Assembly (NCBI GenBank): GCA_910588255.1 | Contig: CAJUOM010000026.1 | Location: 1 to 11,691 of the forward strand | Length of the DNA: 11,691 bases | Reading direction: 5' to 3' | Source of the DNA: an uncultured Alphaproteobacteria bacterium | GTDB taxonomy: Bacteria > Pseudomonadota > Alphaproteobacteria > RUG11792 | Shown: piece after piece, positions 5,183 to 11,691 of the stretch | Numbering within the stretch: the stretch's first letter is position 1 | Layout: each line of letters begins with the position of its first letter | Made by a program: the position numbers and the translations under genes | Notes under the pieces: model-generated | Told to the model about the DNA's origin: nothing | Database searches by the model: none | Seen by the model: only the letters and a program-made list of their open reading frames with translations

Positions 5183-7020
5183 GGTTGTGTTTAGATTTTA
5201 TGAATCTTTTTAATGAAATAAATAAATTAAAAAATTATTATTCATATATATTTTCCTTAGCAGGAGTTGTCTTTGTTATATTAACTTATACTCTCATTAA
5301 TTCAGATTCTGTTAATTCGAATGTAATTTTAAGTTTAATTTATTTCGATGCTTTTCTCTTTTTGATAGTTGCTTATTTCATATTAAGGAAAGTTCGAGGA
5401 GTATTTCGTTTAAAAACTCTTCGAGGAAAAAAACAAGGTTTTCACAGACAAGTTATTATTCTATTTTCTTGTATCGCGATTATTCCTTCCGTATTGGTTT
5501 TTGCATTTTCCATGTTATTTTTTAACATAGGCATTGAAAATCTATTTAAAACTCCTGTGAGAAATGTGATTACCAACGCTGAAAAAGTTGCAGATGTTTA
5601 TATCAACGATATAAAAATAACAATTGAAAATTTCACATCGGGCTTAGGTTCTCAAATAAACGAATGTATTAACGGAATTTTATATGATAAATCTAAAATA
5701 GAGAAAATTTTAAATGAGGAAATATCTGAAACAAAAGCTGAAGGATGTGTATTTCAAGTTCAAGAAGATGGAGGTATAGATTTTATTATAAATACCCCTT
5801 TTTCATTATCAATAAAATTTGAATCACTGCCTAAAGAACTAGAACTTTTGAATAATGGGGAGGCCATATCTTGGGAATCTGGGGATAGAATTATTGGAGC
5901 AAGTGTTGTTGATAAAAATCTGGGAATTTATTTGCTAACGTCGACTCCTATCAGTGATATTATATTGGAACATAAATATAATATAAAAAAAGCAATAAAT
6001 GAATATACAAACTTGGCAACTCAAAGATCTGGTTTAAAAATTTCTTTTATAACATTTTTTTCAATAATAACTACTATTCTGTTGCTTATTTCTATTTTAA
6101 TCGGAGGAATTTTTGCCAACAGAATACTAAAGCCAATCAATAAATTAATTATATCTACAAAAAATATCTCATTGGGAAATTATGATACGCCAATTAACCC
6201 TGAAGGTATTAGTGGTGAATTTAAGATTTTGATTTCGACATTTAATGATATGATTTCAAAATTAAATCAACAAAAGCAACAATTGATAATTTCCAACAGA
6301 CAAAACGCTTGGAGAGACATCGCAAGAAAAATAGCTCATGAAATTAAAAACCCATTAACTCCTATTCAATTATCTGCAGAAAGATTGAAAAATAAGTATA
6401 GGAGTGAGATTATAACAAAACCTGAGATTTTTAATTCATGTATTGATACGATTATCAGACAAGTGCAGTGTATTGGGAATTTAGTAAAAGAGTTTTCTGA
6501 TTTTGCAAGAATGCCAGCTCCTAAGATGGAAAAAAATGATATTATATCTTTGATCAAAGAAGCTGTTTTCATTCAAAGTAATGCTCATAACAAAATCCAG
6601 TTTCAACAATCATACGATCGAGAAAGTTGCGTATGTAATATAGATCAATCTCAAATTAACCAAGTTTTAATGAATCTTTTACAAAATGCTGTAAATTCAA
6701 TCACAGAAAATAGTAGTTTAAATACTAGTAACATAGGTAATATTTCTATAGATTTTTACGTAATCAATGAAACGATAAATTTAACAATAGAAGACGATGG
6801 TCCAGGATTTACTAATACAGCACTAGAAAAAGCATTTGATCCATATTACACAACTCGGGAAAAAGGAACAGGATTGGGATTGGCTATTGTTCAGAAGATA
6901 ATATTAGATCACTTTGGAGAAATCAATATAGGAAAATCAGAGAAGTTGAAAGGAGCAAAGATAATGATAAAATTACCACGTAAGTTCGACATAAAAGAGG
7001 AAACAACAAATGGCGTATAA
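5179..7020 (+). CDS. ntrY: Nitrogen/redox sensor histidine kinase NtrY
   Basis: Membrane kinase partner of NtrX, which in alphaproteobacteria links nitrogen, oxygen/redox and envelope signals to transcription. Counting from the earliest start (TTG 5149, 623 residues): membrane segments near 30-50, 58-80 and 102-129, an extracytoplasmic sensing region about 130-295, a fourth segment about 298-323, then HAMP about 324-380. The H-box is AHEIKNPLTPIQ with phospho-His397, the N-box QVLMNLLQNAVNSI (505-518), G1 DDGPGF (549-554), and F/G2 FDPYYTTREKGTGLGLA (563-579), so ATP binding and autophosphorylation look intact. The PAS domain that free-living NtrY carries between HAMP and the H-box is missing, matching the short NtrY-like kinases of reduced alphaproteobacteria. 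ATG 5179 is chosen for its ATGA overlap with the preceding small ORF; TTG 5149 and ATG 5200 are alternatives. Its 3' end overlaps ntrX by 11 bases. Confidence 0.93.
   Translation: MRLCLDFMNLFNEINKLKNYYSYIFSLAGVVFVILTYTLINSDSVNSNVILSLIYFDAFLFLIVAYFILRKVRGVFRLKTLRGKKQGFHRQVIILFSCIAIIPSVLVFAFSMLFFNIGIENLFKTPVRNVITNAEKVADVYINDIKITIENFTSGLGSQINECINGILYDKSKIEKILNEEISETKAEGCVFQVQEDGGIDFIINTPFSLSIKFESLPKELELLNNGEAISWESGDRIIGASVVDKNLGIYLLTSTPISDIILEHKYNIKKAINEYTNLATQRSGLKISFITFFSIITTILLLISILIGGIFANRILKPINKLIISTKNISLGNYDTPINPEGISGEFKILISTFNDMISKLNQQKQQLIISNRQNAWRDIARKIAHEIKNPLTPIQLSAERLKNKYRSEIITKPEIFNSCIDTIIRQVQCIGNLVKEFSDFARMPAPKMEKNDIISLIKEAVFIQSNAHNKIQFQQSYDRESCVCNIDQSQINQVLMNLLQNAVNSITENSSLNTSNIGNISIDFYVINETINLTIEDDGPGFTNTALEKAFDPYYTTREKGTGLGLAIVQKIILDHFGEINIGKSEKLKGAKIMIKLPRKFDIKEETTNGV
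6995..7001 (+). promoter_or_regulatory. Ribosome binding site of ntrX inside ntrY
   Basis: AAGAGGA (6995-7001) lies nine bases before the ATG at 7010, within the last codons of ntrY. It is one of the few clear Shine-Dalgarno sites here and fixes the ntrX start, making the 11-base overlap with ntrY real. Confidence 0.6.
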
Positions 7021-8419
7021 TATTCTTGTTGTTGATGATGAATCAGATATAAGAGAATTGGTTTCTGGAATACTAGAAGATAATGATTATGAAACAGAAA
7101 CAGCAGGAAGCTATATTGAAGCTGAGGAAATAATTAAACGAAAACGTCCGAATTTAGTTATTTTAGATGTTTGGTTAGGTGAAAGTGATCGTGACGGATT
7201 ACGTTTGTTGGAGTTAATAAGAAAAGATTATGAATATGTTCCTGTGATTATGATGAGTGGACATGGGACAATCGAGACAGCTGTCTCTGCCATAAAAAAA
7301 GGAGCTCACGATTTTATTGAAAAGCCATTTGATTCAGCAAGATTAATAACCTCTGTTGAAAAAGCTATAGAAACTTCAAAGCTTCAGATGGAAAACACGG
7401 AATTAAAAGTAAAAGCAAAAGTTTCTGATAAGATCCTTGGGATTTCTCAAAATATTAATAATATAAAACAACAAATAACAAAAATAGCTCCTCTTAATGG
7501 AAGATGTCTTATATTAGGTCCAGCAGGGTCTGATAAGGAAACAATAGCTAGAGAAATTCATAAATTATCACCAAGAGAAAAAAGCCCTTTGGGTGTTTTG
7601 AGTTGTAGTTCTTATAATTCGAGACAGTTAGGATCAGAACTATTTGGAGTTGAAGTAAAGACTCTTGATGGAGTTACAATAAAGCAAGGACTTTTAGAAA
7701 AAATCAATGGAGGGACTTTATTTATTGATGAACTAACTTCAACTTCCTTGGATTTCCAATTAAAATTCTTAAAAATGTTAAAGGAAGAAGGTTTTTACAG
7801 AATAGGATCAAATTCAAAAATTCCTGTAAATATAAGAGTAATTGCAGGGGTTTCATCTGATATAGAACAATTGGTAAAAGAAGGTACATTTAGTAATGAG
7901 TTATACTGCAGAATGAATGCAAATTTGATAAAGATATTCCCATTAAATTCCAGAAGAGAAGATATTTCATTCCTTTTGGAATATTTTATGGACCAATCAG
8001 CAAAAGCTCATCAAACAACGCCTAAACATTTTTCAAATGAAGCCTTAGGTATTCTAAACACATATTCATGGCCAGGGGATGTTATGCAATTGAAAAATAT
8101 GATAGATTGGATTTTGACAATTGCTATCTCTGAAAATGAAAACAAGAGTATAATTTCTATTGATGATTTGCCAAAAGAAATTATCGAAGGAAAGTCAGGA
8201 AATGTTCCAAATACACAGTTTATATCAATTGTTTCAGAATTATCCATACGTGACGCAAGAGAAGCTTTTGAAAGAGAATACTTTGCAGAGCAATTAAGAA
8301 GATTCAGAGGTAATATTTCACAAACTGCAAAATTTGTTGGTATGGAAAGATCCGCACTACATAGAAAGTTAAAAAATCTTAATATTCTTGATTCGAAATC
8401 ATTTAAATCGGAAAGGTGA
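7010..8419 (+). CDS. ntrX: Response regulator NtrX with degenerate AAA+ domain
   Basis: DNA-binding response regulator phosphorylated by NtrY. The receiver domain (about 1-120) has acidic pair Asp9/Asp10, phospho-acceptor Asp53, Ser83 and Lys105. The central AAA+ region (about 140-390) is eroded. Walker A reads GPAGSDKE (170-177), with Asp where the third glycine belongs. The segment after ELFGVE (210-215) lacks GAFTGA, so it should not drive sigma-54 polymerase, as known for NtrX in this class. Walker B GGTLFIDEL (234-242) and the arginine-finger region LYCRMN (298-303) remain. The sensor II region reads WPGDVMQL (354-361), with Met in place of the usual Arg. A Fis-type helix-turn-helix closes the protein (about 425-463, GNISQTAKFVGMERSALHRKL). 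469 residues is normal length. It probably acts as a phosphorylation-controlled DNA binder rather than an ATP-driven activator. trkA follows after 11 bases. Confidence 0.94.
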   Translation: MAYNILVVDDESDIRELVSGILEDNDYETETAGSYIEAEEIIKRKRPNLVILDVWLGESDRDGLRLLELIRKDYEYVPVIMMSGHGTIETAVSAIKKGAHDFIEKPFDSARLITSVEKAIETSKLQMENTELKVKAKVSDKILGISQNINNIKQQITKIAPLNGRCLILGPAGSDKETIAREIHKLSPREKSPLGVLSCSSYNSRQLGSELFGVEVKTLDGVTIKQGLLEKINGGTLFIDELTSTSLDFQLKFLKMLKEEGFYRIGSNSKIPVNIRVIAGVSSDIEQLVKEGTFSNELYCRMNANLIKIFPLNSRREDISFLLEYFMDQSAKAHQTTPKHFSNEALGILNTYSWPGDVMQLKNMIDWILTIAISENENKSIISIDDLPKEIIEGKSGNVPNTQFISIVSELSIRDAREAFEREYFAEQLRRFRGNISQTAKFVGMERSALHRKLKNLNILDSKSFKSER

Positions 8420-8430
8420 TAGCTGTATAG

Positions 8431-9798
8431 ATGAAAGTAGTTATATTAGGTGCTGGAAAAGTTGGATATGAACTTGCAAAAGTTTTATCTTTAGAAAAAA
8501 ATGATGTGTCATTGATTGATTCGTCATTGGAAGTTCTAAATGTTGTATCTGACAAATTGGATGTAAAAACAATTTACGGACTTGCTACGGATATTAACTC
8601 CTTAAAGGAGGCGGATATTGAACAAGCAGATATATTGATAGCTGTAACTTCATCAGATGAAGTTAATATAACCGCTTGCCAACTAGCAAATATACTATTT
8701 AATGTCCCAACAAAAATAGCCCGAGTGAATAATCAATCATATTTTTTAAATGCTGATTTATTTAATTCTGATAAATTAAATATTGACTTTGTTGTTTCTC
8801 CTGCTTCTGAAATTTCAAAATCCGTAAAAAGAAATATATCAATCCCTGGAGCTTTAGATGTTATTCCTTGCGTAAATAACAAACTAAGAGTAATTGGAGT
8901 TGTTTGTAAAAAAAACGCTCCAATTGTAGATATACAATTAAAATACATTTCAACAATTGATAAGGATTCCTTAATTACTGTTTTGTATTTAAAAAACATG
9001 AAAGGACAAATAATATTTCCTGGAAAAAATGATGTTATTCATGCCGGAGATGAGGTATATTTTCTTTGTCCAACAAACAAAGTTTCTGAGGCTATGTCTT
9101 TCTTTGGACACACATTTTCTGAAGAATCCAATATTATCTTGATAGGAGGAGGTAATATAAGTCAAAATGTTATAAAAGCAATTTCTAATCCTTTGATTAA
9201 CATAAAAGTTATAGAGAAAGACACGAGAACAGCAGAATTATTATCAGAAAATCTTAATAATATAGAAGTTTTAAATGGCGATACTCTTGATCTTGAGATA
9301 TTAAATTCTGTTGGCATATCCAATTCAGGGATAGCTATCTCTTTGACATCAGATGATAAAATAAACATACTTTCTTGTTTGTTAGCAAAAAAACTTGGAG
9401 CCAAAAGAGTTTCCGCAATACTAAATGATTCTTCTTATGCTGATTTGTTATATTCATTAGGGATAAACTCTATTTTGGATTCAAAGGCAGCTTCCGTTTC
9501 AAAGATTCTACATTATCTGAAAAAAGGAAATATAGAGGAAGTAACGGAATTTAATGATGAAATAGAAGTTATTGTTATAGAAGTCTCTGATAACAGTCAT
9601 GCAGTTGGCAGCCTGAGTGATGATATTGTTTCAAAGAATGAAACATATATATCTGCAATTATTCGTAATGACGATATTTTCATTATGCCGAAAAAAATGT
9701 TAATTGCTTCTGGAGATAAAATTTTGTTTACATTAAAAAAACAATCTCTTGATAAAATACTGAAATTATTTCAAGAAAAACCGAAATATTTGACATGA
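8431..9798 (+). CDS. trkA: Trk potassium uptake regulatory subunit TrkA
   Basis: Cytoplasmic NAD(H)/nucleotide-binding ring protein that gates the K+ channel subunit TrkH/TrkG at the inner membrane. 455 residues matches the classic duplicated form (E. coli about 458): RCK-N1 about 1-130 with GAGKVG (7-12), RCK-C1 about 140-225, RCK-N2 about 233-360 with a GGGNIS loop (239-244), where Ser replaces the usual last Gly, and RCK-C2 about 370-450. SLIDSS and KVIEKD carry the acidic residues that normally hold the ribose. The start ATG 8431 is 11 bases after ntrX; AAAGG (8412-8416) overlaps the ntrX end. ntrY-ntrX-trkA is a conserved alphaproteobacterial order, but hfq, often next, is replaced here by prmC. 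No TrkH/TrkG gene lies in the window. Confidence 0.95.
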   Translation: MKVVILGAGKVGYELAKVLSLEKNDVSLIDSSLEVLNVVSDKLDVKTIYGLATDINSLKEADIEQADILIAVTSSDEVNITACQLANILFNVPTKIARVNNQSYFLNADLFNSDKLNIDFVVSPASEISKSVKRNISIPGALDVIPCVNNKLRVIGVVCKKNAPIVDIQLKYISTIDKDSLITVLYLKNMKGQIIFPGKNDVIHAGDEVYFLCPTNKVSEAMSFFGHTFSEESNIILIGGGNISQNVIKAISNPLINIKVIEKDTRTAELLSENLNNIEVLNGDTLDLEILNSVGISNSGIAISLTSDDKINILSCLLAKKLGAKRVSAILNDSSYADLLYSLGINSILDSKAASVSKILHYLKKGNIEEVTEFNDEIEVIVIEVSDNSHAVGSLSDDIVSKNETYISAIIRNDDIFIMPKKMLIASGDKILFTLKKQSLDKILKLFQEKPKYLT

Positions 9799-10613
9799 TA
9801 AATCTTTCCAAGCGGGATTTCTTAAATTTGGCCAATGAATATGATATTACTTTTCATGAAAGTTTAATATTATTATCATCAATCTTAAATCGTTCATATT
9901 CTGAATTATTTTTTAAAAATAATTTTGAAATTTCTAAAGATAGCTTAAATTTGTTGAAAAGTTATTTATTACGACGTCAATTGAGAGAACCTATAGCAAA
10001 GATTATTGAAAAAAAAGAATTTTACGGAATAAATTTTAAAACAACAAAAGATACTCTTGATCCGAGACCTGAAACAGAATTAATCATAGATTTATTTCTA
10101 TATCATTACCAAAATAAAGATCTGCCTCTTCACATCCTGGATCTAGGGTGCGGAACTGGATGTATTGGATTAACTATATTAAATCTATATAAAAACATAA
10201 CCTGCGATTTTGTTGATATAAGTGAAAAAGCATTAAAAATCACTAAAGAAAATGCAGAAAATTTAAAATTATCAAACAGATCAAATCTTATCAAGAGCAA
10301 TTGGTTTTCGAATATTACTTCCAAATATGATGTAATAATCTCAAACCCTCCATATATTTCAAAAAACTATCCTCTTGATTCACAAACTTCGTATGATCCT
10401 GAAATTGCTCTTTTTTCCGAAAATGAAGGTATGTCAGACATTACTCAGATTACTTCAAATGCTTGTGAGCATCTAAAACCAAGCGGAATATTATTTATTG
10501 AAATGGGATTTGATCAGAGCGAAAAAATCAAAAACATAAAAACAAAATTAAAACTTATTAAAATTGAAAAAGATCTTTTAGGTATTAATAGAATAGCGGT
10601 TTTTAAATTATAA
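9795..10613 (+). CDS. prmC: Release factor glutamine methyltransferase PrmC (HemK)
   Basis: PrmC uses S-adenosylmethionine to methylate the GGQ glutamine of release factors RF1 and RF2, raising termination efficiency in the cytoplasm. 272 residues is typical. The N-terminal helical release-factor-binding domain covers about 1-75, with the linker REPIAKIIEKKEFYG. The entry motif DPRPETE is at about 91-97. SAM motif I is ILDLGCGTGCIG (114-125), the acidic motif II VDIS follows, and the catalytic NPPY is at 184-187. The ATG overlaps the trkA TGA as ATGA, and no clear Shine-Dalgarno is visible, so it is probably translated by coupling. It is the last gene of the plus-strand unit; cvpA converges only 10 bases away and no hairpin terminator lies between them. 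Confidence 0.95.
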   Translation: MINLSKRDFLNLANEYDITFHESLILLSSILNRSYSELFFKNNFEISKDSLNLLKSYLLRRQLREPIAKIIEKKEFYGINFKTTKDTLDPRPETELIIDLFLYHYQNKDLPLHILDLGCGTGCIGLTILNLYKNITCDFVDISEKALKITKENAENLKLSNRSNLIKSNWFSNITSKYDVIISNPPYISKNYPLDSQTSYDPEIALFSENEGMSDITQITSNACEHLKPSGILFIEMGFDQSEKIKNIKTKLKLIKIEKDLLGINRIAVFKL

Positions 10614-10623
10614 CCTTTAGAAT

Positions 10624-11400
10624 TTAATTTTCATCGATATCATCATATTGATCAAGCAACCTATCCATATCATTCCTTTCTTTGGAATTTCTTTCTGTTT
10701 CTTTCTTCTCAATTTGTATTTTTTTGGGTTTTAATGTTGCCAATTCTTCAGCCGTTTGAGGAATATCTGTGTCATCATCGATAAACTCTTCATCTTCTTT
10801 TATATTCTCAGCAAATGCGGAATTATTCAATGTTTCTTTCAGTGGAATGTCAGTTAGAAAATCGTTTTGAATAAAATCCAACAAAGACTGTTTTTTAATC
10901 TGGTTCATATGGGAAAGGATTTTGGACTGTGTTGAATCAGGAAGGATTAATATGATAAAATCCGAAACACTTGTTATTGTGGGTCTAAGTTTTGAATCTT
11001 CAATCCATTTTGGCGTTTCATTCAGCATACATTGCGCAATAATCAAATCTAATACCGCAACGATCAACACTCCTCGTACAACGCCGAATATTGCGCCCAA
11101 TGCTTTATCTGTCACACTCAAAACACTCTTTTTTATGAAGTTTGAACAAAAATAATTAAATATACTTATAATTGTTAGAAAAAGCACGAATAATCCGCAT
11201 ACAGTTATAAAATCAGCTATTAATCCGTGGTTTATATATGAACGAGTCAGTTCTTTTGTATATGGAAAAAGTATAACCGCTAAATAACCTCCTCCGAACC
11301 AAGCAATTATTGATAATATCTCTTTAGTGAGCCCACGTACCCATCCGAATACAAGGGATAACAATACAATACAAATAATAATTATATCAACGGATACCAA
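10624..11400 (-). CDS. CvpA family inner-membrane protein
   Basis: CvpA-family proteins are small inner-membrane proteins (first linked to colicin V production, later to envelope-stress or bile tolerance); their exact activity is not settled. The 258-residue product has four hydrophobic segments (about 4-24, 27-46, 61-85, 103-127). It has the family motifs GWVRGLTKEI near the start and DKALGAIFGVVRGVLIV in the last segment, the typical CvpA pattern. Residues about 165-258 form a charged, Asp/Glu- and Lys-rich tail, probably disordered and cytoplasmic, longer than in minimal CvpA (about 160-200 residues). The start is TTG at 11400, giving the family's usual short lead-in (VSVDIIII); no ATG or clear Shine-Dalgarno is better placed. 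It is convergent with prmC and transcribed from its own promoter near 11430. Confidence 0.88.
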   Translation of the reverse strand: MVSVDIIIICIVLLSLVFGWVRGLTKEILSIIAWFGGGYLAVILFPYTKELTRSYINHGLIADFITVCGLFVLFLTIISIFNYFCSNFIKKSVLSVTDKALGAIFGVVRGVLIVAVLDLIIAQCMLNETPKWIEDSKLRPTITSVSDFIILILPDSTQSKILSHMNQIKKQSLLDFIQNDFLTDIPLKETLNNSAFAENIKEDEEFIDDDTDIPQTAEELATLKPKKIQIEKKETERNSKERNDMDRLLDQYDDIDEN

Positions 11401-11656
11401 ATTAAAAATCTACAAATAACCAACACCATTATAAGTATACCATAATTTTTAAAAATTTTCTATGATGACTTAATTTCTGGATTGGCAAATATATTAAGAA
11501 TTTAAGGAAAAATGTGAATTTAAAACTTCTTAATTTCCTAAGTTACTGTTATTTATTTGTCTTTAAATATCAAAAAACAAATAAATCTTATAAAGTTTTA
11601 GATATTTTTTCATGGATTTGTAACCCTTACACAATTACACTTTTGCATAGAAAGAG
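11401..11656. other. AT-rich intergenic region upstream of cvpA
   Basis: No gene was found in any frame. Apart from the cvpA promoter at its left end it holds a perfect 9-bp inverted repeat, ATTTATTTG (11551-11559) and CAAATAAAT (11578-11586), around 18 bases. The stem is purely A/T-G/C poor and could be an operator half-site pair or chance. Several A- and T-runs occur but no other convincing site. Confidence 0.4.
11428..11442 (-). promoter_or_regulatory. Extended -10 promoter for cvpA
   Basis: Read on the minus strand this is TGGTATACTTATAAT: an extended -10 (TG, one base, TATACT) followed directly by a perfect TATAAT. No good -35 stands 17 bases upstream, which the TG extension can compensate. 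Transcription would start about 11420-11427, 20-27 bases before the TTG start of cvpA. Confidence 0.45.
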
Positions 11657-11680
11657 AAAGATCTTCCGAAGAAGATCTTT
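11657..11680 (-). terminator. Intrinsic terminator with UUCG loop for a minus-strand gene beyond the right edge
   Basis: AAAGATCTTC (11657-11666) and GAAGATCTTT (11671-11680) form a perfect 10-bp stem. Read on the minus strand the loop is TTCG closed by C-G, the very stable C(UUCG)G tetraloop. The minus-strand tail continues as TTTCTCTTTCT, T-rich. The plus-strand exit (ATAATATTAT) is not. It therefore most likely ends a gene lying beyond 11691 and transcribed leftward, isolating cvpA from it. Confidence 0.75.
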
Positions 11681-11691
11681 ATAATATTATG

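Noticed and set aside
10614..10623. Bidirectional terminator between prmC and cvpA
   Set aside because: Only 10 bases separate the stops and no stem is visible there or in the flanking codons.

Overview
The window is strongly AT-rich and reads as chromosomal DNA of a Gram-negative alphaproteobacterium, probably a reduced-genome or host-associated one (Rickettsiales/Holosporales-like). Three things point there: the ntrY-ntrX-trkA gene order, the alphaproteobacterial N-terminus of LpxD (xDxRFF), and an NtrX without the sigma-54 contact loop. UGA behaves as a stop and the standard code fits throughout. The assignment to a group is inference; no rRNA is present.

Left part (1-1960): a strong stem-loop (20-47) lies beyond the 3' end of a two-gene minus-strand unit, skp/ompH-like followed by lpxD, joined by an ATGA overlap. 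These are outer-membrane protein chaperone and lipid A acylation genes. The usual partners bamA, fabZ and lpxA are not adjacent. A 160-base divergent spacer follows, with a good plus-strand promoter (1900-1928).

Middle (1962-5182): a secreted protein of unknown family is interrupted by a one-base frameshift near two short A-runs (about 2451-2480). Right after its stop is a 70-nt imperfect hairpin (3406-3475) that folds a near-perfect Shine-Dalgarno and the start of a 10-codon ORF into its stem. A possible 24-residue cationic peptide ORF and a tRNA-Thr(CGT) with encoded CCA follow. Next is a DASS-family dicarboxylate transporter whose first membrane segment begins upstream of any normal start codon.

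Right part (5135-10613): a plus-strand unit with overlapping or nearly touching genes: a possible 15-codon leader ORF, ntrY (membrane histidine kinase without a PAS domain), ntrX (response regulator with a degraded AAA+ module), trkA (K+ uptake NAD-binding subunit) and prmC (release-factor glutamine methyltransferase). Convergent to it is cvpA on the minus strand, with an extended -10 promoter and a TTG start. The right edge ends in a terminator hairpin whose minus-strand form has a C(UUCG)G loop, closing a minus-strand gene beyond the window.

Together the genes cover envelope construction, dicarboxylate uptake, a two-component envelope/redox/nitrogen-type sensor linked to potassium uptake, and translation termination. 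No mobile element, CRISPR array or prophage is visible. The most unusual items are the frameshifted secreted protein, the hairpin and small ORFs between it and the tRNA, and the NtrX ATPase degradation.
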